From: an uncultured Pelagibacteraceae bacterium
GTDB taxonomy: Bacteria > Pseudomonadota > Alphaproteobacteria > Pelagibacterales > Pelagibacteraceae
DNA length: 64,000 nucleotides
Assembly (NCBI GenBank): GCA_902560075.1
Contig: CACEKE010000002.1
Location: 1 to 64,000 of the forward strand
Direction: 5' to 3'
Shown here: positions 44,126-52,315 of the stretch, piece after piece
Numbering within the stretch: the first letter of the stretch is position 1
Layout: every line of letters starts with the position of its first letter
Translations under genes and position numbers: made by a program
The notes under the pieces: generated by a model
Database searches by the model: none
What the model was told of the DNA's origin: nothing
The model's input: only the letters and a program-made list of their open reading frames with translations

Positions 44126-44880
44126 TGAAAAATAAAAATGAAAAAGGTTTTGCATTAGTTTTATCATTAGTTCTTATGATTGTAATGTCGTTGATGGGAG
44201 GTGCATTAATTATTATTTCTTCAGGTGATCATGCATCTAATAATGAAAGTGATAACTATCAGCAAACTTTCTATGTAGCAGAAACTGGTCTTTTAGAAGG
44301 CGAAAGAGCACTTTTAAACGAATTCATGGGGCCATTACAAAGCGGTGGAACTAGAGACAGAACAAAAAGAAATTTGCCAACAAACGATACAACTAAATTT
44401 GATGGAACTTTAAATATAGTTAACTATAAAACAAGTGAAGGTGGAAACGGTCCAACTCAATTTACACTTACTTTTGGTAGTCAATCATCTAATTACTCCT
44501 ATGTATTTAATAACAAAATTTGTTTTGAAAGCTTTCGGGACCTAGCTGAAGTCGATTTTTATGTGTCCAAAGATCACAATAATGAGACACTAGCAAGAAG
44601 TTATAATTTTGGCAGACTTTTAGACAAAAGTTTTGCAACGAATGGAACCGCTGAGGAGAAAGAGGAGGCCAAAAGACTAAGTTTTTATTATTATGAATAC
44701 TTTATTACTAGAATTGGTTCAGCGCCATTTAAAGGAAGTGGATCAAGTATAAAAAAAGGGGCAACTGATACTGCGGCTGATGGAATGGCTTATAGAATTT
44801 ATGCCTGCGGCATAAGAAATGGACAGGGAATTGATCCGATGGTAGTTCCTTTGGAAAGTGTGGTAGTTTTGCCAAAATAA
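44125..44880 (+). CDS. PilX-like minor pilin
   Basis: A 251-residue prepilin with a short leader MKNKNEKG, then FALVLSLVLMIVMSLMGGA. The position-5 Glu of ordinary pilins is absent (FALVL), as is usual for PilX/GspK that lies at the filament tip. YYVAETGL-like block FYVAETGLLEGE is characteristic of PilX_N. It precedes the pilY1 cluster. Confidence 0.83.
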   Translation: MKNKNEKGFALVLSLVLMIVMSLMGGALIIISSGDHASNNESDNYQQTFYVAETGLLEGERALLNEFMGPLQSGGTRDRTKRNLPTNDTTKFDGTLNIVNYKTSEGGNGPTQFTLTFGSQSSNYSYVFNNKICFESFRDLAEVDFYVSKDHNNETLARSYNFGRLLDKSFATNGTAEEKEEAKRLSFYYYEYFITRIGSAPFKGSGSSIKKGATDTAADGMAYRIYACGIRNGQGIDPMVVPLESVVVLPK

Positions 44881-44941
44881 AACTCTTAAAATTTAAAATT
44901 CAAGTTACAAAATTTTAATTTTTATTGTTATAGTTCTACAC

Positions 44942-45484
44942 ATGAAAAAATTAATAACTTTTTTAATCCTTTTTTTTAATTCAAACATTGTAAGCGCACA
45001 ATGTGATTTTGTAATAGATATAGGTGACAAAAAAACAAAAATTGTTGAAATGTTTGCTGAACCTCTGCCTATGTTTGACAAACTTTCTATGTTACCTATT
45101 CCATCAACAAAGTTATGTCCTAATGACAGGCTAGATGATCAAATTGCTATTGAATATCTTTTTTTGGGAGATGAATTAGCAGCTATAAGAATGTTAGTGC
45201 TTAACAATGGAAGTAATGAAATAAGTAATAAATTTTTATTAATGGATTATGCTAAAAATAACTTTGGAGATTTTGATACTGGTCAGAATCCATCACTTTA
45301 TAACAGTTTTCATGCTTGGGAGAAATATGGAAAAATAATTGTTTATCAAAGATTATTTGATACTGAAGGATTTATTAAAGAAGAGATTTATATTTCTAAT
45401 GAAGAGTTCGACTTAAAACTTGGTACATTTTATAATGAGCTAGAGGAAATGGCTTTTGGAGATGAGAGTGAAGAAACTAATTAA
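44942..45484 (+). CDS. Secreted protein encoded before pilY1, unknown function
   Basis: A 180-residue protein with a signal peptide (MKKLITFLILFFNSNIVSA) and a compact mature part with two cysteines (CDFV, KLCPND). No family was recognised. It ends 2 bp before the pilY1 start and lies downstream of pilX with a 61-bp gap, so it belongs to the tip-complex transcript or has its own start. A chaperone or accessory factor for PilY1 is a guess from position only. Confidence 0.6.
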   Translation: MKKLITFLILFFNSNIVSAQCDFVIDIGDKKTKIVEMFAEPLPMFDKLSMLPIPSTKLCPNDRLDDQIAIEYLFLGDELAAIRMLVLNNGSNEISNKFLLMDYAKNNFGDFDTGQNPSLYNSFHAWEKYGKIIVYQRLFDTEGFIKEEIYISNEEFDLKLGTFYNELEEMAFGDESEETN

Positions 45485-45486
45485 TT

Positions 45487-48400
45487 ATGAAAAATAAATT
45501 TTATATAAATAGACTATTGTTTCCTTTTTTATTTCTTTTAAGCGTAATACTAATAAACATTTTAGTCTTTACAAAACATGTAACTGCAAAAGCTCTTCCT
45601 CCTGGAAGTGGTGTTGGAGATGTACCAGCAAACGTTTTAATTCTTTTAGATAAATCAGGCAGCATGAGTACAAGATTAGTCACTGGTGCAGGTGTTCATT
45701 ATCCTTGGGCAACTACTGCTGATAGCAGTGGAGATATATATGTGGCTCAACTTGGAACTCAAGGTATAAAAAAATTTACATATGATACGCTTTTTGTTGA
45801 TTTAAATTACGGAACTGGTGGTAAATTTTCAGGAACCACTACAGGAGCAAATGTATGTAATGCTAATTATTTTATTGATATTGAGCATCATAATGGAAAT
45901 TTATATGTTGCAGATTATTATGGCGGAGCAATTTACGAATATAATATTGCTGCCGGCACTTGCACATTTAAAAAGAGCTTAAGTTTCCCAAAAAGTATTG
46001 CGATTGATAATAATATTTTGTACGCAAGTTATAGTGGGGGGTTGTATGTAAGGAACTTATCTACAAATCAAGACATATCATGTGATAGAAATGTGCCGAA
46101 CCTTTGGGGATCTTTTGGAATTGCATTAGATAGTTCAAGGAATAATTTTTATTTTCATACAAGAAGTGGCAACGACGGATTAATTAATAGACATACTATG
46201 TCTGGTGACTGTCCCTCAACTAGCAGAGCAAGTTTTGTCAGAATTAAAAATTGGAGAACCGCTTACGGTATGGATACGCACCCGAGTGATGACTCCGTAA
46301 TTTATGGATCTGATTATTGGAATGCTAAAATTTATAAGTATACTTTAAATTCAAGTAGAAACGGAATAAGTAGCACAGTATCAAAAGGAATTAGAAAAAA
46401 TAAGCCTTCGACTGCTAGTAAAACTCACATATTTTATCCTGGTGGTGTACATGTGGATAAGACTAATAATAGAGTTATTCTCTCAGATTTAAATAAGAGT
46501 GCGGTTCAATTTTTTGATTTAAATTTAGGCTGGATAAAAGAATTAGGTGGTAGCTTAGCAACTAGAATGACTGGGGCCCATGAAGCAATTCAAGCTATAG
46601 TTTCAGATCCAGCATTAAAATCTACTGTAAATTTTGGGTTTGGCTATTGGTCTTCAGAGTGGAGACATCCTAAACAATGGTTTGCTGGTTGGAATAATCC
46701 AAAAGATCGGTCAAGACCTTGTACGAGGAATAATTGTCTAAGAGTTAAAATTAATGAACAAGGTGCAGATAAAATTTATAAAATTGTAAAATCAGTAAGT
46801 CCAAGAGGTGGAACAGATGCAAGAATATGGTCAAGGATGGCCAATCAGTATTATTTAAATACAAGTCATAGCCCTATACTTCAAGGTTCAGGTCCTAAAG
46901 TAGATTGCCAAAAAAGCTACGTAATTGTAATTGGAGACGGAGCTATGAGTTTTACATCCACTGCTGAAAAACTTGTTAGAACAATGGCTGGAAGACCAAA
47001 GCAGAAACAGATTAAAACTTTTACTGTTGCCTACGGCGGTGGTATTAATGCTAGTGCTATAAGAAAATTTAGAGAAATCGCTGTAGCAGGTGGAACTGGA
47101 GATGTAATCATAGCAGATACGGCAGCAGCATTAACTTCTCAATTAAAGGCTGTTATTTCTTCAATTAATGCACCTAATTTATCTTTCACAGCACCCGCTA
47201 TTAATGCCAAAATAAATGAGGGTGGATTCTTATATCAAGCATCATTCGATTATAAGCAGAATAAAGAGTGGCAAGGAAAATTAACAAAAAGAGAAATTGA
47301 TGAGGTATCCAATAAACCCCAAGAAAAAATTATATGGGATGCAGCAGATGAGGTTCCTTCACCATCATCTAGAAAAATTTGGACTGTGTTAGATACAGTT
47401 GATTATTCAACGGATTACAATAATTTTGTTGCTGGTAATTCTTCAGATATTAATGGGATGTTTGAAAGAACTGGTAACGAAGTTGGCGCTTATCACAATG
47501 TAACACTAGATGGTAAACTGCATCCAAATAATACTACAAGATGTAAGGGTGATGCGAAGTTAGACACTACAATTGAAGACGGTAATGACGACGACATAAA
47601 GGGTTTAATTAATTTTATACGAGGTGAAGATTATTTTGATTATGATAGTGACTGTGTTTTAAAAGAAGAAAGAGAACACATATTAGGAGATATTTATCAT
47701 TCCGAGATGGTTATTGTTGGTGCACCTAATGCAGAAACTGCTTACTTAGGAGCAAACCAAGAGTCCTATTGGAGATCAATTAAAGGGTATTCAGCTTGGG
47801 CTAACAGTTTAAATAATAGAGAGGAAGTGATCTATGTGGGTGCAAATGATGGTATGCTTCATGCTTTTAATGCAGACAATGGTAAAGAAAAATGGGGATT
47901 TATTCCTCCCTTTATAGGATCAACATTACCTACAATGGTAAATGTAAACTTTAATAGAGCTAAAAATTTAGGTGGAGGGGGTACTAATCCAATATACGGA
48001 GTTGATGGATCAGTTACAGCACATGACATGTATTTTAAAAAACCAGGAACAAATTCACCTGGGTGGTATACGATATTAATGGTTCCTTACGGAAGAGGTG
48101 GAGCAGGATTTTCAGTTTTAGATATTACAAATCCAAATAAGCCAGACCACTTATATTCTGTTTATAACGATTTTATTTTAAAGAAAGTTCACTTTGTCGA
48201 TTACTTAGGAAATTTTGAGAGTCATGATTATATTGCAACATACTATTCACTTGGTTCATTTTCAGAGTCTATAAGAGCAACAGATAACAAGCAAAGCGGA
48301 AAACCAACAACTTGTGATAATAGTGGTGAAACGCAATGTTATAAAGGTAAAGTATGGACATTGCCTGTTAAAGGTTTATCAAAATCTGACTTAACAATTA

Positions 48401-49689
48401 CTGTGGACCAGAAAAAAATTACAAACTGGTCATTCAGAACAAATACCGCAGGTGAAGCGATAATAACTTTTGCAACTGATATGACATATTACGGTTATGA
48501 TGTTGCTGATGATGTAGAGGGAAGTACAGATTTATCAGTTGAAATAGACTCTTCCTCAAATGCAACTGGAGTAAAAACTAGACCTGAATATGATTATAGT
48601 AGACTAGGAGAAACATGGTCTTCGCCAAGGATTTTTAGAATTCCAAATGATGGTAGAGGAGATTTAAATATAGAAGATGATATTTATGTTGCGGTAATGG
48701 GCGGAGGATACGCTGGAGTGGCTGCCGGTGTAGGGTCAAATGTTACTATTGTAAACTTGGAAGATAATGGAAAACTTTACAAAAATTTAAATATCAAAGA
48801 TATAGGCAAAGATGGTGGTATTGATAATGGTATAAGAAATCAAATTCCTGCCTCACCCGTGGTTATTACACCCGATACAGCAAGAAATGTTCCGTTTAGA
48901 GGTGCCTTGGTATACATCAATGACTTAGAGGGTAAAATTACAAAAATAAATTTAACAAACATGACACACGAAAATGGGTTTGATGGTGGAAAGCAAATAG
49001 AAATTTTTGATCAAACACAAATATTCAATACAGGCTCAAATAATATTAATCAACAATATATGTTCCATTCAATGGACGCAACAATTGGAACATCGACCGG
49101 AGCATTATGGTTATTTGCTGGTACAGGTAATTACGAAAGAATGGCAGAGAAAAAAGGAGAAAACCTTTTGCTTGGTATTAACGACAGGTTTTATCCAAAT
49201 TTTAGAATAATACCTCCTGCTGCAAGAAAAGGATTTAATGATTTAAATGAATGTGTTGACACATCAGATGATGTAACTGGTATTCAGTGTCCAAAGTACC
49301 CAGATAAAAAAGGATGGTATATTGAATTAAAAGATTCTAAAAAGGTAACAGCAGAACCAACAGTAGGTAGCGGGTTAGTTGCTTTTCCAATTTATAAACC
49401 TGTATCAGATAATCCGTGTGGCTTAGGGGATGCCTTTATTTGTGCAGTAGACGATGAGTGTGGAACAAATGTTTCCTCACAGTTAGGAGCAAATCCTTCA
49501 GAGATAGATAAAAAAGAGAAATGTAAATATGTTGGTAAAGGGGTCTTGTCTAGAATAGTTATTTTTGCAGGTCAGTATTTTGCAAATATTGCAGGTGAAA
49601 CTAATAAGGGTCTAAAAGACTTAGTTGTTATTGATGGTGCAGTTGGGGATGTAAATACTTATAGAAACTCTTGGAGATCGAATTATTAA
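45487..49689 (+). CDS. pilY1: PilY1-like tip adhesin, first copy, with a propeller inserted in the VWA domain
   Basis: A 1400-residue exported protein. After the N-terminal hydrophobic segment comes VPANVLILLDKSGSMS with an intact MIDAS start (Asp55, Ser57, Ser59). About 285 residues of NHL-like propeller (GDIYVAQLG, GNLYVADYYGG, YGSDYWNAKIYKY) then interrupt it before the VWA fold resumes at LGGSLATRMTGAHEAIQA (about residue 353). The C-terminal third is the PilY1 propeller (GANDGMLHAFNADNG, MGGGYAGVAAG, GALVYINDLEGKITKIN). Probably sits at the pilus tip and mediates adhesion and retraction control. Confidence 0.88.
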   Translation: MKNKFYINRLLFPFLFLLSVILINILVFTKHVTAKALPPGSGVGDVPANVLILLDKSGSMSTRLVTGAGVHYPWATTADSSGDIYVAQLGTQGIKKFTYDTLFVDLNYGTGGKFSGTTTGANVCNANYFIDIEHHNGNLYVADYYGGAIYEYNIAAGTCTFKKSLSFPKSIAIDNNILYASYSGGLYVRNLSTNQDISCDRNVPNLWGSFGIALDSSRNNFYFHTRSGNDGLINRHTMSGDCPSTSRASFVRIKNWRTAYGMDTHPSDDSVIYGSDYWNAKIYKYTLNSSRNGISSTVSKGIRKNKPSTASKTHIFYPGGVHVDKTNNRVILSDLNKSAVQFFDLNLGWIKELGGSLATRMTGAHEAIQAIVSDPALKSTVNFGFGYWSSEWRHPKQWFAGWNNPKDRSRPCTRNNCLRVKINEQGADKIYKIVKSVSPRGGTDARIWSRMANQYYLNTSHSPILQGSGPKVDCQKSYVIVIGDGAMSFTSTAEKLVRTMAGRPKQKQIKTFTVAYGGGINASAIRKFREIAVAGGTGDVIIADTAAALTSQLKAVISSINAPNLSFTAPAINAKINEGGFLYQASFDYKQNKEWQGKLTKREIDEVSNKPQEKIIWDAADEVPSPSSRKIWTVLDTVDYSTDYNNFVAGNSSDINGMFERTGNEVGAYHNVTLDGKLHPNNTTRCKGDAKLDTTIEDGNDDDIKGLINFIRGEDYFDYDSDCVLKEEREHILGDIYHSEMVIVGAPNAETAYLGANQESYWRSIKGYSAWANSLNNREEVIYVGANDGMLHAFNADNGKEKWGFIPPFIGSTLPTMVNVNFNRAKNLGGGGTNPIYGVDGSVTAHDMYFKKPGTNSPGWYTILMVPYGRGGAGFSVLDITNPNKPDHLYSVYNDFILKKVHFVDYLGNFESHDYIATYYSLGSFSESIRATDNKQSGKPTTCDNSGETQCYKGKVWTLPVKGLSKSDLTITVDQKKITNWSFRTNTAGEAIITFATDMTYYGYDVADDVEGSTDLSVEIDSSSNATGVKTRPEYDYSRLGETWSSPRIFRIPNDGRGDLNIEDDIYVAVMGGGYAGVAAGVGSNVTIVNLEDNGKLYKNLNIKDIGKDGGIDNGIRNQIPASPVVITPDTARNVPFRGALVYINDLEGKITKINLTNMTHENGFDGGKQIEIFDQTQIFNTGSNNINQQYMFHSMDATIGTSTGALWLFAGTGNYERMAEKKGENLLLGINDRFYPNFRIIPPAARKGFNDLNECVDTSDDVTGIQCPKYPDKKGWYIELKDSKKVTAEPTVGSGLVAFPIYKPVSDNPCGLGDAFICAVDDECGTNVSSQLGANPSEIDKKEKCKYVGKGVLSRIVIFAGQYFANIAGETNKGLKDLVVIDGAVGDVNTYRNSWRSNY

Positions 49690-49715
49690 TTACACTCAGT
49701 AATAAAATAATTTTT

Positions 49716-50480
49716 CTAAATAATTGCAATATCTAATAATGTGTCTTTCGAGACAAAAAATAGAATAGATGCCAAAATTAAATAAGGACCAAAAGGAATT
49801 TGGGATGTAAGTTTTTTTGACTTTTTAATTAAACTTGGGGTAACCCAAATTAACGCAAACACTGAAGAAAAAAATAAAACAAATGGTATAGAAATCCATC
49901 CAAACCAAAAACCAATTACAGCAAGTAATTTTGCATCTCCAAGTCCCATGCCCTCTTTGTTTCTAATTTGTTTATAGAAGAGTATAATTGACCAAATTAC
50001 CCCATAACCAAATAAACCTCCTACTAAAGAATCTACATAATTTGGGAATAAGTAATTTAAATTTGGATCAAATGATTTAAGAAATCCAATCAACATCATT
50101 GAATATGTAAGCTCATTTGGAATTATAAAATGTTTTAAATCAATAAAAAATATTATTAAAAATGATAAACCTAACATCATTAAAAATATGGTTGTCAAAG
50201 AAATTCCAAAAAAATAATATATTAAAGCAAATGAGATGATATTTATTATTTCAACAATAATATATTGAGGTGAAATTGGTTTTTTACATCTCCTACATTT
50301 AAATCCTAATAAAAAAAAAGAGACGATAGGAATATTATCATACCAAACAATTTTTTTATTGCACTTTGGACAGTAAGATCTTCCTGACACTACTCCTTTT
50401 TCCTGAGGTAGACGATAAATACAGACATTTGCAAAACTTCCCCAAAGCCCTCCTAGAATGATTACAAAAGCTAAGTCCAC
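49716..50480 (-). CDS. pilD: Prepilin peptidase / N-methyltransferase PilD
   Basis: A 254-residue inner-membrane protease that cleaves and N-methylates all prepilins in the locus. The N-terminal methylase part has two CxxC pairs (CPKC, CRRC), and the LPQEKGVVSGRSYC block. The two catalytic aspartates are in FFIDLKHFIIPNE and GMGLGDAKLLA. About seven helices. It is on the minus strand, convergent with pilY1. Confidence 0.93.
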   Translation of the reverse strand: MDLAFVIILGGLWGSFANVCIYRLPQEKGVVSGRSYCPKCNKKIVWYDNIPIVSFFLLGFKCRRCKKPISPQYIIVEIINIISFALIYYFFGISLTTIFLMMLGLSFLIIFFIDLKHFIIPNELTYSMMLIGFLKSFDPNLNYLFPNYVDSLVGGLFGYGVIWSIILFYKQIRNKEGMGLGDAKLLAVIGFWFGWISIPFVLFFSSVFALIWVTPSLIKKSKKLTSQIPFGPYLILASILFFVSKDTLLDIAII

Positions 50481-50490
50481 TATTATTAAA

Positions 50491-50604
50491 TTATATTTTT
50501 ATATTTGAAGTAATATGAATAAATCCGTCGATTAAAAACTGTACCATTAATACAGCATCGTGAAGATGAATATACAAATTAGGTGTATTAATTATAATCT
50601 CCAT
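50491..50604 (-). CDS. Possible 37-residue peptide before pilD
   Basis: An open frame of 37 codons ends 10 bp before the pilD ATG on the same strand. The peptide (beginning MEIIINTPNLYIHLHD) is moderately hydrophobic in its second half. There is no Shine-Dalgarno, and a frame of this length can occur by chance in AT-rich DNA. If real it would be a leader cistron of pilD. Confidence 0.22.
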   Translation of the reverse strand: MEIIINTPNLYIHLHDAVLMVQFLIDGFIHITSNIKI

Positions 50605-50646
50605 AGTTTAATTTTTATCAAAATAAGACTAAAATACTAGAATTAA

Positions 50647-51936
50647 ATGTTTTTATTCAAACCCAAAAATGATCAAAATAAAAAGGAAGAAACCCCTAAA
50701 ATAAACGTAGACTTAGAAATAATTACAAAATTAAACCAAGAGTTTGCTCTATCCCTTGATTTAAATGATACGTTAAAAACTGCACTCCAAGTAATTGTTG
50801 CAAGAATAAATGCTCAAGCTGCAAATATATTTTTGATCAATGAAAAAAAAAGAAAATTTCAATGTATTGCGTCTCTACACCAAGATTATTTGGATGAATA
50901 CGAGTTAGACTTAAAAGATGGCGTAATGGGTAAAGCTGTTGAACAAAGAAAATGTGTTAGAGTGGGTAATGTTAAAAAGGATGTAAGAGAGATTGCAGAA
51001 TTTTACTTTGACTTAGATAATAAAACAAATTTTACAACCTTCTCAGTTTTATGCTCTCCATTAATTGCTGCTAATGAATGCATTGGTGTAATTCATTGTT
51101 TAAATAAAAAAACAAATGACAAACTATTTATAGAAGACGATCGAAAATTACTTGAAACTTTATCTGCCCCTGCCGCTTTAGCGATAAGAAATGCAAAAAT
51201 GGCGCAAGAAATGATTGAGAAAAATAAAATTCAAAAAGAGGTAGAAATAGTTGGTGAAATTCAAAAGTCACTTTTATCTAAAAATAAAAAAGAAAATTTT
51301 CCTATAGCTGGTATAAATATCCCGGCTAAAGTTGTATCAGGAGATTTTTATAATTTTTCAGATTTAGGAAACGGTATGTACGGTTTTGGTGTTGCGGATG
51401 TATCGGGTAAGGGTATCAAATCATCTCTATTAATGTCAAAAGCATCAAGTTTATATAGGTGCTTAAGTAAAACAGATTTTTCCGCCTCAAATCTTCTAAT
51501 CCAATTAAATAATGAAATATGTGAAACCATTTCAAGAGGTATGTTTGTAACTATGTTAGTTGGAATTTATGATAGTAACAAAAAAGAGTTGTTGCTTTCA
51601 AATGCAGGGCATGAACCTCCTTTAATTTTTTCAAAAGAAGGTTCATTTTCTAGCTTTACCGAGGCCGGTCCTCCCTTAGGTATTATGCCAAATACAAAAT
51701 ATACGGAAAACAAAATTTCATTTTCAGAAAGTTCAATGTACATTTTTACTGATGGAATTACAGAAATCAAAAATCCTAAAGGTGAAATGCTGGGCTCTGA
51801 AGGGTTCCAAAATTATATTAAAAAACATCAATCAAAACCTAATAGTGAAAGATTAAATATTATTGTTAGTGAAATATTAAATGAAGGCCACGTGCAGAAG
51901 GATGATTTAACAATCGTTGCTGTAGATGGTAATTAA
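50647..51936 (+). CDS. GAF-domain PP2C/SpoIIE-type phosphatase
   Basis: A 429-residue cytoplasmic protein, third PP2C of the window. Residues about 30-190 are a GAF domain (LSLDLNDTLKTALQVIVARINAQ start, AAALAIRNA-like end at PAALAIRNAKM). A short coiled coil leads into the PP2C domain with VSGDFY, ADVSGKG, SNAGHEPPL, FTDGITE and KDDLTIVAVD; all metal ligands are present. It presumably converts a small-molecule signal into dephosphorylation of the STAS protein. It lies between the two pilY1 genes, just upstream of a small gene with a frameshift. Confidence 0.9.
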   Translation: MFLFKPKNDQNKKEETPKINVDLEIITKLNQEFALSLDLNDTLKTALQVIVARINAQAANIFLINEKKRKFQCIASLHQDYLDEYELDLKDGVMGKAVEQRKCVRVGNVKKDVREIAEFYFDLDNKTNFTTFSVLCSPLIAANECIGVIHCLNKKTNDKLFIEDDRKLLETLSAPAALAIRNAKMAQEMIEKNKIQKEVEIVGEIQKSLLSKNKKENFPIAGINIPAKVVSGDFYNFSDLGNGMYGFGVADVSGKGIKSSLLMSKASSLYRCLSKTDFSASNLLIQLNNEICETISRGMFVTMLVGIYDSNKKELLLSNAGHEPPLIFSKEGSFSSFTEAGPPLGIMPNTKYTENKISFSESSMYIFTDGITEIKNPKGEMLGSEGFQNYIKKHQSKPNSERLNIIVSEILNEGHVQKDDLTIVAVDGN

Positions 51937-51938
51937 TA

Positions 51939-52239
51939 ATGTTAGGTATTCCAAAAGTAATGTTATTTGTACTTATTATTTTAGGTACCTTAATGATGTG
52001 GCCACTTCAAATGTTTGCAGATACAACTTTACTTTGGAAAAAAAACTAACCAATTAAATATTCTTACGTCTGAAATTGATCCATCTATACCCATGGCTAA
52101 GGTATATTACTTTAAAGAATTAAATTGTAATAATGTAAATGTTTCTTGGGATTATGAGCGAGTTATGAAAAATTTAAAAGTTATATCTGTGGCAATTTAT
52201 CAAGAATTATCTACAGATATTCGAGGTAAACCAAATTAA
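51939..52239 (+). pseudogene. Small exported protein gene split by a +1 frameshift at an A8 run
   Basis: An ATG two bases after the phosphatase stop begins a peptide with a signal-like helix (MLGIPKVMLFVLIILG). The frame stops at 52049, soon after an A8 run (52038-52045). The next frame is open from the same point to 52239. Removing one A joins them into about 99 codons (…FADTTLLWKK then TNQLNILTSE…IRGKPN). Possible causes are a sequencing or assembly error, a true mutation, or slippage at A8. The role is unknown; position is just before the second pilY1. Confidence 0.55.
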
Positions 52240-52315
52240 ATTTTTACGAACTTAATTCATAAGTTGAATAAAATACTTTTAATATTATAATTATCGGGAA
52301 TAATAAATGTAAAGA

